Below are positions 1 through 10,579 of a DNA stretch of 64,000 nt, piece after piece. The DNA is taken from the NCBI GenBank assembly GCA_903789525.1, contig CAIFER010000001.1, positions 620,001 to 684,000 on the forward strand, in the 5' to 3' direction. Both the position numbers and the translations under genes were made by a program. Source of the DNA: an uncultured Aeriscardovia sp. (lineage in GTDB: Bacteria; Actinomycetota; Actinomycetes; Actinomycetales; Bifidobacteriaceae). Under the pieces are notes generated by a model. That model was not told where the DNA came from, ran no database searches, and was given only the letters and a program-made list of their open reading frames with translations. Every line of letters starts with the position of its first letter. Within the stretch, counting starts at the first letter, position 1.

Positions 1-1293
1 CTTCGGCTCAACAGCCACCTCGATGACAGGCTTCGGGAAGGTCATGGATTCCAGCGCAATCGGATCATTTGGATCAGACAGCGTATCGCCCGTGGTGACA
101 TCCTTCAGACCGACAAAGGCATAGATGTTACCCGCGAGTGCCTCATCGACTGGGATCTCCTTATCAGAATGCATCTGGAAGATCTTGCCAATGCGCTCTT
201 GCTTGTCCTTGCTGACGTTCAGGACCGTGTCTCCAGCCTTAACCTTGCCGGAATACACACGGACATAAATCAGCTTGCCATAGAACGGATGGGCTGCAAT
301 CTTGAATGCAAGACCGCAGAACGGATCTGAAATGACAGGCTTACGATCAAGTTCCTTATCCTCATGACCTGGGACATAACCCTTAATAGCCGGGACATCC
401 TCAGGGCTTGGAAGATAATCAACGACTGCATCGAGCAAAGGCTGAACGCCCTTATCCTTGAATGCAGAACCGCAGAAGACAGGATACGCATCGCCCTTAA
501 TCGTCATGCGACGAACAGTGTGACGAATCTCATCCTCAGAGATCTCTTCACCGCCGAAGTACTTCTCCATGAGCTTGTCGTCATAACCAGCGACATCCTC
601 AATGAGCTGCTTGTGGTACTTCTCAGCCTGATCCTTGAGATCATCCGGAATATCAGTGATGTCGTAATGAGCACCCTGATCCTTCGTCTTCTTCACATCA
701 CCAGCCCAGACGTACGCCTTCATGGTCACGAGATCGACGACGCCATTGAAATCATTCTCAGCGCCGATCGGGATCTGCATGATGAGCGGCTTTGCCTTGA
801 GCTTATCCTTGATGGTCTGCACGGAGTAGAAAAAGTTGGCTCCGAGCTTATCCATCTTGTTGATGAAGCAGATACGTGGAACGTTGTACTTATCAGCCTG
901 ACGCCACACGGTCTCAGACTGCGGCTCCACGCCTTCCTTTGCATCGAAGACAACGATGCCGCCATCGAGAACACGAAGAGAACGCTCGACCTCAGCCGTG
1001 AAATCAACGTGGCCTGGGGTATCGATGATGTTGATCTGATAGCGATCCTTCGTGTCATGCGTCTCACGATGCCAGAAGCAGGTGATTGCTGCAGACGTAA
1101 TGGTGATGCCACGTTCACGTTCCTGTGGCATCCAATCCATCGTGGAATTGCCCTCGTGGGTTTCACCGATCTTGTAGTTGACGCCCGTGTAGAACAGAAT
1201 TCGCTCGGTCGTCGTGGTCTTGCCGGCATCAATGTGAGCCATGATGCCGATATTGCGGATCATCTTGAGATCCGTCAACACATCAAGTGCCAT
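1..1293 (-). CDS. fusA: Elongation factor G (EF-G), N-terminal 431 residues, cut by window edge
   Basis: EF-G is the cytoplasmic translational GTPase that moves tRNA and mRNA through the ribosome after peptide transfer and, with RRF, helps split ribosomes. The visible part holds the whole G domain: P-loop AHIDAGKTT near residues 19-27, switch-region RGITI, DTPGH near 91-95 and NKMD near 145-148. Domain II follows and the frame stays open to the window edge (last visible residues [10 protein letters not shown]), so domains III-V are missing only because the window ends. The ATG at 1293 lies 63 bases after the rpsG stop. It is the third gene of the rpsL-rpsG-fusA str operon; tuf would be expected next, outside the window. 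Confidence 0.97.
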   Translation of the reverse strand, partial: MALDVLTDLKMIRNIGIMAHIDAGKTTTTERILFYTGVNYKIGETHEGNSTMDWMPQERERGITITSAAITCFWHRETHDTKDRYQINIIDTPGHVDFTAEVERSLRVLDGGIVVFDAKEGVEPQSETVWRQADKYNVPRICFINKMDKLGANFFYSVQTIKDKLKAKPLIMQIPIGAENDFNGVVDLVTMKAYVWAGDVKKTKDQGAHYDITDIPDDLKDQAEKYHKQLIEDVAGYDDKLMEKYFGGEEISEDEIRHTVRRMTIKGDAYPVFCGSAFKDKGVQPLLDAVVDYLPSPEDVPAIKGYVPGHEDKELDRKPVISDPFCGLAFKIAAHPFYGKLIYVRVYSGKVKAGDTVLNVSKDKQERIGKIFQMHSDKEIPVDEALAGNIYAFVGLKDVTTGDTLSDPNDPIALESMTFPKPVIEVAVEPK

Positions 1294-1356
1294 GTAAGTT
1301 CCTCACTTCTCAGCGCCAAAGGCGCCTTTGCAATGGTTGGATGAAAAGAAGATCGC

Positions 1357-1827
1357 TCACCAGCGATAGTGGGCGAAAGCACGGTTAGCTTCTGCCATCT
1401 TGTGAGTATCCTCACGCTTCTTCACAGAAGCGCCCAAACCATTCGAGGCATCGAGAATCTCATTGGCCAAACGCTCTGCCATCGTCTTCTCACGACGAAC
1501 GCGGCTGTAATCAGTGAGCCAGCGCAGAGAAAGAGTATTAGCACGAGCCGGACGAACCTCAACAGGAACCTGATACGTTGCGCCGCCAACACGACGAGAA
1601 CGAACCTCAAGAGACGGACGAATGTTATCAAGAGCGCGCTTCAGCACGGAAACTGGCTCCTGCTGGGTCTTTGCCTTGACCTGGTCAAGTGCAGAGTAAA
1701 CGATTGACTCCGCAACAGACTTCTTGCCGTCGCGAAGGACCTTATTAATTAGTTGAGCGACCGCCGTGGAACCGTAGATTGGATCCGGCTGAACTTGACG
1801 ATGCTTAATTCCACCTTTGCGAGACAT
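1357..1827 (-). CDS. rpsG: 30S ribosomal protein S7
   Basis: S7 nucleates assembly of the 30S head by binding 16S rRNA and contacts mRNA and tRNA at the E site. The 156-residue protein has the full family length and the standard basic start MSRKGG, with the conserved segments [18 protein letters not shown] and [14 protein letters not shown]. Its ATG (1827-1825) shares one base with the rpsL stop codon (TAATG on the minus strand), so the two genes are probably translationally coupled. In many bacteria S7 represses translation of the str mRNA; no such site was identified here. Confidence 0.98.
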   Translation of the reverse strand: MSRKGGIKHRQVQPDPIYGSTAVAQLINKVLRDGKKSVAESIVYSALDQVKAKTQQEPVSVLKRALDNIRPSLEVRSRRVGGATYQVPVEVRPARANTLSLRWLTDYSRVRREKTMAERLANEILDASNGLGASVKKREDTHKMAEANRAFAHYRW

Positions 1828-2198
1828 TACTTGGCCTTCTTTGCACCATACTTCGAACGACCCTGCTTACGATCCTTCACGCCCTGCGTATCGAGCGCAC
1901 CGCGAACGATGTGATAACGAACGCCTGGCAGATCCTTCACACGGCCACCACGGACAAGGACAATCGAGTGCTCCTGCAGATTATGACCTTCGCCAGGAAT
2001 GTAGGCAGTGACCTCAAAACCTGAGCTGAGGCGCACACGTGCAACCTTACGAAGTGCAGAATTCGGCTTCTTCGGGGTGGTGGTGTACACACGGGTGCAC
2101 ACACCGCGACGAAGTGGGCTGCCCTTGAGTGCCAAAGTCTTTGACTTCTTAATCTTCTTCTTGCGGCCGAAACGAACCAGCTGCTGAATAGTTGGCAT
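1827..2198 (-). CDS. rpsL: 30S ribosomal protein S12
   Basis: S12 sits at the decoding centre and controls translational accuracy; it is the classic target of streptomycin-resistance mutations. The protein is 123 residues from the ATG at 2198, starting [15 protein letters not shown] as in other actinobacteria; an in-frame start 15 bases upstream would add MDRRA and is unlikely. The accuracy loops [15 protein letters not shown] and the [11 protein letters not shown] segment are intact, with the usual lysines, so the sequence predicts no classical streptomycin resistance. It is the first gene of the str operon, and its upstream region is shared with the divergent PP2C gene at 2493. Confidence 0.98.
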   Translation of the reverse strand: MPTIQQLVRFGRKKKIKKSKTLALKGSPLRRGVCTRVYTTTPKKPNSALRKVARVRLSSGFEVTAYIPGEGHNLQEHSIVLVRGGRVKDLPGVRYHIVRGALDTQGVKDRKQGRSKYGAKKAK

Positions 2199-2360
2199 AG
2201 CTCTCCGATCCAACTTCTGTCATCATTTCTTGTGCTCAGACCGCGCCATTGTGGACAAGCACGAACCCAGAAATGGATCCTCACCTAGCCAATGACCACC
2301 GGCCCGATGGCCTTTCGCTCTCCCCGTGCCGTTACCGGTTTGGATCACCAAGCTCCAGGA

Positions 2361-2381
2361 TGTTCCGCAATCTACGGAACA
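2361..2381. promoter_or_regulatory. Inverted repeat between rpsL and the divergent PP2C gene, possible operator
   Basis: TGTTCCG and CGGAACA form a perfect 7+7 base inverted repeat with a 7-base spacer. A second, weaker repeat (GTGAT and ATCAC, 2386-2402) follows directly and contains an AT-rich TAATAGTAT that could be a -10 region. Both lie in the only non-coding space between the str operon (minus) and the PP2C-LRV pair (plus). Neither is followed by a T-run, so a protein-binding site is more likely than a terminator. The binding protein is unknown. Confidence 0.4.
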
Positions 2382-2492
2382 CACTGTGATTAATAGTATC
2401 ACCGCTCAGGACAAAGATACGCCAGAACGGTGCAGTTCGCGGTATTATTTCACCGTGAGAAGAGCCAGTCTGAGCTGAACGAAAGGGGCGCT

Positions 2493-3374
2493 ATGGCACA
2501 TTTTCACATTACCGGCGCCGCCGTGAGTGACATCGGACTCCACCGTCGCGATAACGAAGATTCGTATATCGCACAAGACGGATTGTACTTAGTTGCTGAC
2601 GGAATGGGCGGAGGCGTCGACGGTCGCGCTGCGAGCGCTGAAATCATCCAACAGATTGCACGCCTGAGCGGGACAAGCATCCGCAGTCGTGCCATGATCA
2701 ATGAATGTATTCAAAACGCTCAGCAATCATTGAGCCGTATTGGAGCAGAGCAAGGTGCCATGGCCGGTACTACACTCTCCGGTTTGATTTTGAAGGATAC
2801 ATCTACACAAGAAGCGGATCAGAACGCCTGGTACGTGGTCAATATTGGCGATTCACGCACGTATCACCTCAACCAATCGGCACACGGGTGGGATGCATCG
2901 TCACTCGTGCAAGTAACTCGCGATCATTCGCAACGTCAAGAAGCTATTGATTCTGGTCGTTTACTACCAGATCAAGCGCGTGAACTTGTCCCCCGCAATA
3001 TCATCACGCAAGCAGTTGGTTCACCACAGGGCGTGAGTGCAGATTTTTATCGTGCTGACGTCGAAGGTCGGTTCGTTATTTGCTCAGATGGTGTATACAG
3101 TGAGCTGAGCGCGGCACAGATGACGACCCTGTGTGCTGAGGCGTTGAATCCAAAGACTGTCGCACAAGATCTTGTCAATGCAGCGCTCGACGCGGGTGGA
3201 GATGACAATGCAACAGCAGTTGTTGTAGATATCCAAGAAGATATTCCATCCCCCATGATCGGCCGCACAGATGCCACTGATGCGTGGAATGCGAGTATTT
3301 TGGCAGATTCCGAAGAAATCGATACGCTCAACGACTCAACACTGGAAACGATACGCACGACGGAAAGGAAATGA
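2493..3374 (+). CDS. PP2C-family Ser/Thr protein phosphatase
   Basis: Predicted metal-dependent phosphatase that removes phosphate from serine and threonine, opposing PknB-type kinases. The 293-residue soluble protein carries the PP2C motifs in order: DIGLHRRDNED near 13-23, VADGMGGG near 34-41, NIGDSR, TRDHS, a CSDG aspartate near two thirds of the length, and DDNATAVVV. All the metal-binding aspartates appear present. No membrane segment is seen, so it is the cytosolic type. The ATG at 2493 follows an AAAGGGG ribosome site; an in-frame extension upstream lacks support. The LRV gene starts 3 bases after its stop, so the two are almost certainly co-translated. No cognate kinase gene is in the window. 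Confidence 0.9.
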   Translation: MAHFHITGAAVSDIGLHRRDNEDSYIAQDGLYLVADGMGGGVDGRAASAEIIQQIARLSGTSIRSRAMINECIQNAQQSLSRIGAEQGAMAGTTLSGLILKDTSTQEADQNAWYVVNIGDSRTYHLNQSAHGWDASSLVQVTRDHSQRQEAIDSGRLLPDQARELVPRNIITQAVGSPQGVSADFYRADVEGRFVICSDGVYSELSAAQMTTLCAEALNPKTVAQDLVNAALDAGGDDNATAVVVDIQEDIPSPMIGRTDATDAWNASILADSEEIDTLNDSTLETIRTTERK

Positions 3375-3377
3375 AAC

Positions 3378-4235
3378 ATGGTTGATTACGACGAAGCAAA
3401 GCGCGCTGTACAGGATCCGAACGCTGATCCTGCCTTCCTCGCCCGCATCGCGTATGAAAATCCATCATTTGATGCACTCGTCGCCAATCATCGGCGTGCT
3501 TACCCTGGTTTGCTAGCGTGGCTTGCACAATTTGGAACTCCAGAAGCTCGTCGCGTGCTGCGTATGAGAACAGATTTGCCAGAAGCCGTCATGCGTTCTT
3601 TGCAAGAGTCCGAGACTGCAGCTCAACCTACCGCTTCTGCTACTGATTCTGCTCCTGCACATACTACTAACCAAGAAAATAGTGCACCCGCGCAGGCGTA
3701 CCCCGACAGTGAACAGCAATCACGGACCGCTATTCATCAGCCGTCAGCAAGCGAACAGGAGCAACAGGCACAGTCTCTGGTTCAGCCAGTTATTGTCACT
3801 CCGCAGACAACTACTCCTGCTACTGCTGATACTGCGGCGAATGCGCAACAGCCGCAGGTGCAGACGCAATCCGCATCAGAACCGACACAGCAGCCTCAAG
3901 GACAGGAACCGCAGAAACAAGAACCACAGGAACAGGCTCAGGAACAACAAGAACCTCCCGTTATCCTCACTCCTCTTACCCAGCAGTTGTTGGCAGAAAC
4001 AGGGTTTAAGGCGGAGACGAACGTCCATGGTCATACTCCTGCCGAAGCCATTGATCCTCATACGTCGTGGATGACACAACACGATATTGCTGTTCAAGCT
4101 CCAGAGTTGTTACCATTCTTGGCACTCAACACGAATATTTATCCAGAGCTGAAATCGTGGCTTGCCAATCTCGGCGATCCGCTCATCAATCAAGCTTTGG
4201 CAGGAAGTACTGCACCTTCTGACAACGAAAAATAA
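3378..4235 (+). CDS. Protein with N- and C-terminal LRV-type repeats and a Q/P-rich linker
   Basis: Function unknown. The 285-residue protein has two copies of a short helical module resembling the actinobacterial leucine-rich repeat variant (LRV) domain: residues about 5-70 (with NHRRAYPGLLAWLAQFGTP) and 230-275 (with NTNIYPELKSWLANLGDP). Between them is a low-complexity linker rich in Q, P, T and E, including QEPQKQEPQEQ. The same module ends the FHA protein at 44839-45762. No signal peptide or membrane segment is seen. It starts 3 bases after the PP2C stop, so it probably acts with the phosphatase, perhaps as an adaptor. It converges with the FHA gene at 4367, with a hairpin between. Confidence 0.75.
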   Translation: MVDYDEAKRAVQDPNADPAFLARIAYENPSFDALVANHRRAYPGLLAWLAQFGTPEARRVLRMRTDLPEAVMRSLQESETAAQPTASATDSAPAHTTNQENSAPAQAYPDSEQQSRTAIHQPSASEQEQQAQSLVQPVIVTPQTTTPATADTAANAQQPQVQTQSASEPTQQPQGQEPQKQEPQEQAQEQQEPPVILTPLTQQLLAETGFKAETNVHGHTPAEAIDPHTSWMTQHDIAVQAPELLPFLALNTNIYPELKSWLANLGDPLINQALAGSTAPSDNEK

Positions 4236-4266
4236 GGGTGAGTATGAGTAAAGAGTAAATCCGCAT

Positions 4267-4332
4267 AAAGGCTTCTGATACTCAGCACGCACTTCAACTT
4301 CATAGCGCGTGTTCAGTCATCAGAAGCCTTTT
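4267..4332. terminator. Probable bidirectional terminator between convergent LRV and FHA genes
   Basis: AAAGGCTTCTGAT (4267-4279) pairs perfectly with ATCAGAAGCCTTT (4319-4331) across a 39-base loop, giving 13 pairs. The arms carry T-rich ends on the plus strand and an AAA/TTT edge on the minus strand. The loop itself contains short complementary stretches that may extend the fold. The position between two convergent stop codons fits a shared terminator. Confidence 0.65.
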
Positions 4333-4366
4333 CTGTCTTGATGATGTGAGGCTAACGGTCTTATTA

Positions 4367-4966
4367 CTATTGCTGCGGTTCCACCGCTGACACTTGGTAA
4401 AACTCATCCCCCAACCGTAACGAAACGCCCGGAGTCAAGAGAACCGGCTTGCCCTTTTCTACTGGTGTCTCATTCTGTCCAGAAAGAAGCGATGTGCCGT
4501 TCAGGGATCCCAGATCTTCGATCCACGCGCGGCCTCTTCCATCAAAGCGGATCAACGCGTGCTCACGACTCATCGTTCGGCTCGGATCTACGAGTGCGCA
4601 CACGGTCATTCCAGGAAAATGCTGTTGTAACGGCTTGCGACCGAGCACCGTATCCCCGGTGATATCGACTGACTGATTGCGTGCACCACTTCTACTCGTA
4701 AGCCGCAGCGTCGGATGAGACGAAATCGGTGTCATCGGATGCAGCCCAATAACTGTTTCATCAGATGACGGTTGCTCAGCGTGCGGATGTTGAGCTTCTG
4801 AAGGAGGTTGTGCCGCCGAAATTGGCTGATTGTGATGACTTGCCTCTGACTTCTGCTGAGCGAGCCACTCGCGATCCTCTGGGTACCACCCCAATTGTGG
4901 CGGACGTGGGTATGGGTGAGTTTTCGTTGCACTCACACGTTGCTCGTCCGTGTCGTTCTGAGTCAC
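4367..4966 (-). CDS. FHA-domain protein (phosphothreonine reader)
   Basis: FHA domains bind phosphothreonine peptides, usually on targets of Ser/Thr kinases. In this 199-residue protein the FHA domain lies at about 86-195 with the core residues in place: GR at 109-110, S133 and H136 in SREH, and NGT near 156-158. The N-terminal 85 residues are polar and disordered-looking, with a PRPPQLGWYPEDREW motif like the PGWYPDP-type segments of actinobacterial proteins. No membrane helix is seen. It is 75 bases downstream of the glycerophosphodiesterase gene and converges on the PP2C-LRV pair, giving a phosphatase and a phospho-reader side by side. Binding partners are unknown. Confidence 0.88.
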   Translation of the reverse strand: MTQNDTDEQRVSATKTHPYPRPPQLGWYPEDREWLAQQKSEASHHNQPISAAQPPSEAQHPHAEQPSSDETVIGLHPMTPISSHPTLRLTSRSGARNQSVDITGDTVLGRKPLQQHFPGMTVCALVDPSRTMSREHALIRFDGRGRAWIEDLGSLNGTSLLSGQNETPVEKGKPVLLTPGVSLRLGDEFYQVSAVEPQQ

Positions 4967-5041
4967 AATTCACTCCTTCTTATGTGTTGATCGTGACCAC
5001 TCATATGGCCGCTGTATAGACGAGTTTGACTGCTTGTCACC

Positions 5042-6208
5042 TTAGAAGCTGCGCGGCACGTATGCTTCAAAAATCACGCGATCAAACCGATCAATGCACT
5101 CAAATTCTTCAGCTGGACTCCGGACTGTCCACGCAACCATGACAGCTCCAAGTGCCTTTGCTGCACGCGCCTGCACGCTCTTGCCCATCGTCCAATCAAG
5201 AGCAACAAAGTCAGGACGCCCTGCCCAATCGAAGAGGAGCGCTCCGGCAGCTGACTTCACCAAGCCGCTCACATCGACTCCTGGCACGTGGATACCAGCA
5301 AAACTCTTCGACGACGTTCCCGCGGTGGTGATGATATCTTTGACATCCGGCAATGGCGAAGAATCCGCAAGCTGGCCGCGGCACACTGAACGATGATGCT
5401 GACGATACCACCGCACTGCACGAGGATCGAAGCTTTCCACGACATATGGACCGCGATACGACCGCAAGAGGGCGTCTCCCGCTTCCATGAGCTGAGGATC
5501 AAATACGCCGTCATCAAACTTGTATTCGACGATGATCGGAACGCGACCGTTGACGAGTTCCAGCACATCCGAGAACAGTGGAACGTGCTGTGCATGTGCG
5601 TTGAGGGCATCATGCGTCTCAAAGTTCGAATCGCTCACAGCACTGCATCCGTCACCACTGTGCGATGGGGCTGGGAAGAGCGGCAGAGATTTCAACTGTT
5701 CATACGTCATGTCCTCCACACGGCGGTCGACACCGGTGACGCGCTTGAGATTGGAATCGTGAACGACGACCACGCGGTGATCTGCCGTCATCTGTAAATC
5801 CAATTCAATGCCAAATCCGGCTTCACACGCTGCAGCAAAAGCAGCCAAAGAATTTTCTGGAGCAACAGGTTGATCCCCCTGAACTGAGAACCCAGCCTTC
5901 CGCGCCATTGCACGGGCGAGTGCACAATACCGCTGAGCATTGGCATCATTATGAGCACCGTGCAGACCTGATCCGGCATCATGGAGACCGCGATGAGCAT
6001 ACGGGACATTCGGAACTGGAACCGGCCGCGGACCTGAATGATTCACTCCTTGAAGCGGAAATGCACTAACAGCATCCTTTGCACGGGTTGACGGGAAACG
6101 CGGCGCAATCATCCACAGCCATACACCGCCCGCGACAGCCGATGCATGCACAAGATGCCGCATGAGATTGAGATGCTTTCTCTCACTTGATTGGCGCAAA
6201 CGTGCCAT
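5042..6208 (-). CDS. Glycerophosphodiester phosphodiesterase family protein
   Basis: Predicted to hydrolyse glycerophosphodiesters to glycerol 3-phosphate and an alcohol, using lipid-derived or teichoic-type substrates. The 388-residue protein has the GDPD motifs: AHRG near residue 72, PENSLAAF, and the metal-binding IELDLQMTADHRVVVVHD segment, with later EYKFDD and ESFDP motifs of the barrel. A hydrophobic stretch near residues 20-36 (HASAVAGGVWLWMIAP) may be an uncleaved anchor, suggesting the enzyme faces outward, but no lipobox is present. It lies downstream of the rpoC terminator and could be transcribed together with the FHA gene that follows. Confidence 0.85.
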   Translation of the reverse strand: MARLRQSSERKHLNLMRHLVHASAVAGGVWLWMIAPRFPSTRAKDAVSAFPLQGVNHSGPRPVPVPNVPYAHRGLHDAGSGLHGAHNDANAQRYCALARAMARKAGFSVQGDQPVAPENSLAAFAAACEAGFGIELDLQMTADHRVVVVHDSNLKRVTGVDRRVEDMTYEQLKSLPLFPAPSHSGDGCSAVSDSNFETHDALNAHAQHVPLFSDVLELVNGRVPIIVEYKFDDGVFDPQLMEAGDALLRSYRGPYVVESFDPRAVRWYRQHHRSVCRGQLADSSPLPDVKDIITTAGTSSKSFAGIHVPGVDVSGLVKSAAGALLFDWAGRPDFVALDWTMGKSVQARAAKALGAVMVAWTVRSPAEEFECIDRFDRVIFEAYVPRSF

Positions 6209-6296
6209 CGTTCCTCCTTCGCGTCTCTTGTTCCTTCTGCCCTTATCTTACTCAGATGACCTTTCGAGTTACGTGACATCAGCGATCAAACGGCAA

Positions 6297-6339
6297 TAAA
6301 AAAGCTCCCCTCCCCGGCCAAAGACTGGGGAAGAGAGCT
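6297..6339 (-). terminator. Rho-independent terminator of rpoC
   Basis: On the minus strand AGCTCTCTTCCCC (6339-6327) pairs with GGGGAGGGGAGCT (6315-6303) over 13 bases with two G-U pairs, followed at once by a T-run (6303-6297). It sits just past the rpoC stop at 6371 and should end the long nusA-to-rpoC transcription block. Confidence 0.9.
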
Positions 6340-6370
6340 CACAGTCACTCTGAAAAATCAGAGCGAGAAA

Positions 6371-9300
6371 TTACTTCGTATCGTTCGAATCATCCTGGGA
6401 TGCGTCGGACTGATCGGACGAGTCAGAATCTGAAGCATCCGTGTGACCGGATTGATCGGAGCTATCAGACTTGGCTGACTTGTCACCGAAGAGATCGGAA
6501 CTATCGATCTTCTTCTCAGTCGTTCCATCGCCCTTGAGCGGATCATCTTCCAGATCATCGCCAAGGCTCAGATCGCCAAAATCGACATCCGAGAAGTCGA
6601 TATCCTGCAGATCCTTGTCATCCAGGTTATTGAGATTCGTGCTGTCCTTGGACTTGTCATCCATGTTGAAGCTGCCATAAATGCTATCGCGAATGACCTT
6701 ATCCGGTTCGACAGTCGCATCTGTATAACGACGCAGACCAGTACCAGCTGGGATCATCTTGCCGACGATCACATTCTCCTTCAGGCCGCGGAGATGATCC
6801 ACACGACCCTCGAGAGAAGCTTCAGTGAGCACACGCGTCGTCTCCTGGAAGGAAGCTGCAGACAACCACGAATCTGTTGCGAGCGAAGCCTTGGTGATGC
6901 CCAAAAGCTCCGGACGAGCAGCTGCTGGACGCAGACCCTTCTTGACAGCTTCGCGATTGATCTCAGTGAAGTGATTGCGCTCAACCATTTCGCCAGGCAG
7001 CAATGACGTATCGCCAGAGTCAATGACCGTCACACGACGCAGCATCTGATGAACAACGATCTCAAGATGCTTATCGTGAATGCCAACGCCCTGGGAACGG
7101 TACACATCGTGGACACCGTTGACAACGTTGAGTTCCGCCGCACGCGGTCCCATAATCCGCAGAACCTTCTTCGGATCGACAGAACCTTCGGTGAGCTGCG
7201 TACCGGCGTCGATATGCTGACCATCCTTGACGATCAGCGGCGCACGCCTCGTGACCGGATACGTGATTGGATCAACGCTCTGATCATCTGGAACGAGTGT
7301 GACAGATCGGCCGTTCTCGGAATCTTCGACCTTGACCGTGCCATCATACTCAGCAATTGGTGCCTCGCCCTTCGGCGTCCGTGCCTCGAACAACTCGGTG
7401 ACACGTGGAAGACCTTGGGTGATATCGGATGCACCGACGACACCGCCGGAATGGAAGGAGCGCAGCGTCAGCTGAGTGCCTGGCTCACCAATGGACTGTG
7501 CTGCAACAATGCCAACTGCTTCGCCGACATCGACGAGCGTGTTGGTGGCCAGTGACCAGCCATAGCACATTGCGCACACGCCGTCTTTAGACTCGCAGCT
7601 CAGGACCGAACGGCACTTGACCTGTTCGACACCGTGCGCCACAAGGTTGCGCAGCACATCCATGCTCAGTGCAGTATTGCGTGCAGCAAGAACTGTCTTT
7701 CCGTCGTGTGGATCGATCACATCAGCAGCCAAATAGCGTGAGTATGCAGTCGAATCGACGAACTTGTCGAGCGTGAGCGTGCCATCCGGATTCTTGTCAG
7801 CGATCCGAATCATGATGCCGCGCTTCGTGCCACAGTCCTTCTCGTGGACAATAACGTCCTGAGAGACATCGACAAGACGACGAGTCAAATAACCAGATTC
7901 TGCAGTACGCAGAGCAGTATCTGCCAAGCCCTTGCGAGCGCCGTGCTCAGAGATGAAGTACTCCAAGGTGGACAGTCCGTCGTGGTAATTGGACTTGACA
8001 GGACGAGGAATAATATCGCCCTTCGGGTTCGTCACGAGGCCACGCATTGCAGCGATCTGACGAATCTGCATCCAGTTACCACGTGCACCAGAGCTGACCA
8101 TTACGTTCAGATCATTGTCAGGCGCGAAGTTCTCCTCCATGCGGCTGGCAACCTTATCCGTGCACTCAGTCCACAGGTTGATGATCTCCTGACGACGCTC
8201 AGCGCGCGTGAGAAGACCCATCTGATACTGCTGATTGATCTTGTCGGACAGCTTGTCGTAATGATGAATGATCTTGAGACGATCCGGCGGCATCTTGATA
8301 TCAGAGAATGCCATCGTGACACCTGACCATGGAGCACGCGTGAAGCCAAGATCCTTCAAGGCATCCAGCGTGGTGCTCGTCTGCGACGTCGGATAGTGCA
8401 TAGCGATATCGTCGACGATTGTGCTCAGGAAGTCCTTATTCACCTGCTGATTGATGAAGTGGTACCCCACTGGCAGGCAATTGTTGAACAGGATGCGGCC
8501 ATAGTTCGTTGCGAACAGATAACCGCCGTCAGCAAGCTTCTCCTCGTGCACAACGTCTGGGCTACCTGGCTCAGGATCAACGACCTTGAGTGTGCCTGGC
8601 TTCCATCCCTTTGGCGGGACGAATGTCTTATCCAAACGGAAGAGCACGGTCGTGTTCATCGTGATCTCGTGCGCATCGAGAGCCATACGAGCTTCCGGAA
8701 TAGTCGAGAAGATACGGCCTTGGCCATGTTCATCCTTGTGCGCGGTGGTGAGCCAATACAGTCCCAAGATCATATCCTGAGACGGCATCGTCACGACGTG
8801 GCCATCAGCCGGCTTGAGCAGGTTGTTGGACGCCAGCATGAGCGTACGAGCCTCAGACTGTGCTTCCACAGACAGCGGCAGATGGATTGCCATCTGATCG
8901 CCATCGAAATCTGCATTGAACGGTGCGCACGCCAGTGGTGGCAGATGAATTGCGTTGCCTTCCACCAGGATCGGCTCGAACGCCTCAATGGACAGACGGT
9001 GCAGCGTTGGTGCACGGTTGAGCAAAACTGGATGTTCGGAAATAACTTGTTCCAGCACATCCCACACATTCGAATCAGCACGATCAATCAAGTGCTTCGC
9101 GCTCTTGATGTTCTGCGCGTAGCCAAGATCGACGAGCTTCTTGATCATGAATGGCTTGTACAGCTCCAGCGCCATTGGCTTCGGAACACCGCACTGATGC
9201 ATACGAAGTTCCGGTCCGATGACGATGACGGAACGGCCAGAGTAATCCACACGCTTGCCGAGCAAGTTCTGACGGAAGCGGCCCTGCTTGCCCTTGAGCA

Positions 9301-10513
9301 TATCAGACAAAGACTTGAGAGGACGATTCGATGCGCCAGTGACAGCACGACCACGACGGCCGTTGTCAAACAGCGAATCAACTGCTTCCTGCAGCATGCG
9401 CTTCTCGTTGTTGAGCATGATCTCTGGAGCGTTGAGTTCGATCAAGCGCTTGAGACGATTGTTGCGGTTAATCACACGACGATACAGATCATTGAGATCA
9501 GACGTCGCGAAACGACCGCCATCGAGCTGAATCATCGGGCGTAGATCTGGCGGAATGACTGGAATAGCATCCAATACCATTGCTGTCGGAGACACACCCG
9601 TGTTCAGGAATGCATCGACAACCTTCAGGCGCTTGAGAGCACGAGCCTTCCGCTGACCGGAATCAGAGTGGACGACTTCGCGCAGCTCCTTATCAGCCTT
9701 CTTCAGATCAAAGCTCTGCAGACGCTTCTTGATTGCCTCTGCGCCCATGCAGCCTTCGAAGTAATCGCCGTAGCGATCCTCCATCTCGCTCCACAGGTCG
9801 ACATCGCCTTCCATATCGCCTGGCTGTAGCTCCTTGAAGCGATCCCAGACGGCTTGGAGACGCTGAATCTGATCGTCATAGCGCTTACGGATCTGTGTCT
9901 CTTCACGAGCAGCGGAGCTCTTGAGCTTTGATGCCGCAGAACCCTTGGTACCTGACTGTTCGAGTTCAGAGAGATCGGATTCGAGCTTCTTCTGACGATT
10001 TGCCAGCTCAACATCGCGGCGGTGACCGAGTTGATTGAGCTCGTTGTCCAGCTCATTTTGCAGATCTGGCAGATCCTTCTGACGCTGATCATCGTCAACA
10101 CTCGTGACCATGTATGCAGCGAAGTAAATGACCTTTTCCAGATCACGCGGTGAGACATCGAGCAAATAGCCCAAACGAGATGGGACACCCTTGAAGTACC
10201 AAATATGCGTGACTGGAGCGGCCAATTCGATGTGACCCATACGTTCACGACGAACGCGAGAACGCGTCACCTCAACGCCGCACCGCTCGCACACGATGCC
10301 CTTGAAACGGACACGCTTGTACTTGCCGCAGGCGCATTCCCAATCACGGGTCGGTCCAAAGATCTGCTCAGAGAAGAGACCATCGCGCTCTGGCTTGAGG
10401 GTACGGTAATTGATGGTCTCAGGCTTCTTGACCTCGCCGTGACTCCACCGATGAATATCCTCGGTGGTCGCCATGCCAATCCTCAGCATGTGGAATTGAT
10501 TAACGTCGATCAA
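6371..10513 (-). CDS. rpoC: DNA-directed RNA polymerase subunit beta'
   Basis: Beta' carries the catalytic magnesium site of RNA polymerase. The protein is 1380 residues from a TTG start at 10513 ([15 protein letters not shown]), which aligns with the usual start of bifidobacterial RpoC and has AGGA seven bases upstream; an in-frame GTG at 10564 would add 17 atypical residues. Visible are the N-terminal zinc site (CACG...CERCG), the active-site NADFDGD loop, the bridge-helix region, the second zinc cluster (CRSVLSC...CAMC) and the C-terminal [13 protein letters not shown] segment. The last 100 residues or so form an acidic, serine-rich tail (many SSD and SDQ units) beyond the conserved core. 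It follows rpoB after a hairpin-bearing spacer. Confidence 0.97.
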   Translation of the reverse strand: MIDVNQFHMLRIGMATTEDIHRWSHGEVKKPETINYRTLKPERDGLFSEQIFGPTRDWECACGKYKRVRFKGIVCERCGVEVTRSRVRRERMGHIELAAPVTHIWYFKGVPSRLGYLLDVSPRDLEKVIYFAAYMVTSVDDDQRQKDLPDLQNELDNELNQLGHRRDVELANRQKKLESDLSELEQSGTKGSAASKLKSSAAREETQIRKRYDDQIQRLQAVWDRFKELQPGDMEGDVDLWSEMEDRYGDYFEGCMGAEAIKKRLQSFDLKKADKELREVVHSDSGQRKARALKRLKVVDAFLNTGVSPTAMVLDAIPVIPPDLRPMIQLDGGRFATSDLNDLYRRVINRNNRLKRLIELNAPEIMLNNEKRMLQEAVDSLFDNGRRGRAVTGASNRPLKSLSDMLKGKQGRFRQNLLGKRVDYSGRSVIVIGPELRMHQCGVPKPMALELYKPFMIKKLVDLGYAQNIKSAKHLIDRADSNVWDVLEQVISEHPVLLNRAPTLHRLSIEAFEPILVEGNAIHLPPLACAPFNADFDGDQMAIHLPLSVEAQSEARTLMLASNNLLKPADGHVVTMPSQDMILGLYWLTTAHKDEHGQGRIFSTIPEARMALDAHEITMNTTVLFRLDKTFVPPKGWKPGTLKVVDPEPGSPDVVHEEKLADGGYLFATNYGRILFNNCLPVGYHFINQQVNKDFLSTIVDDIAMHYPTSQTSTTLDALKDLGFTRAPWSGVTMAFSDIKMPPDRLKIIHHYDKLSDKINQQYQMGLLTRAERRQEIINLWTECTDKVASRMEENFAPDNDLNVMVSSGARGNWMQIRQIAAMRGLVTNPKGDIIPRPVKSNYHDGLSTLEYFISEHGARKGLADTALRTAESGYLTRRLVDVSQDVIVHEKDCGTKRGIMIRIADKNPDGTLTLDKFVDSTAYSRYLAADVIDPHDGKTVLAARNTALSMDVLRNLVAHGVEQVKCRSVLSCESKDGVCAMCYGWSLATNTLVDVGEAVGIVAAQSIGEPGTQLTLRSFHSGGVVGASDITQGLPRVTELFEARTPKGEAPIAEYDGTVKVEDSENGRSVTLVPDDQSVDPITYPVTRRAPLIVKDGQHIDAGTQLTEGSVDPKKVLRIMGPRAAELNVVNGVHDVYRSQGVGIHDKHLEIVVHQMLRRVTVIDSGDTSLLPGEMVERNHFTEINREAVKKGLRPAAARPELLGITKASLATDSWLSAASFQETTRVLTEASLEGRVDHLRGLKENVIVGKMIPAGTGLRRYTDATVEPDKVIRDSIYGSFNMDDKSKDSTNLNNLDDKDLQDIDFSDVDFGDLSLGDDLEDDPLKGDGTTEKKIDSSDLFGDKSAKSDSSDQSGHTDASDSDSSDQSDASQDDSNDTK

Positions 10514-10579
10514 TCTATATTCCTGTCTGTCTGCGGTTCCATGACGGAACCGACTATTCTCCACAATTTACTGTAGGAC

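Noticed and set aside
364-1344. Plus-strand open frame opposite fusA
   Set aside because: Antisense to the EF-G G domain; no start signals or homology seen.
6371-6500. Serine/aspartate-rich end of rpoC as a frameshift artefact
   Set aside because: The frame is continuous and ends in a stop followed by a strong terminator, so it is a real C-terminal extension.
8396-9544. Long plus-strand open frame opposite rpoC
   Set aside because: It is antisense to a conserved RpoC core, has no recognisable domain or ribosome site, and arises from codon bias.
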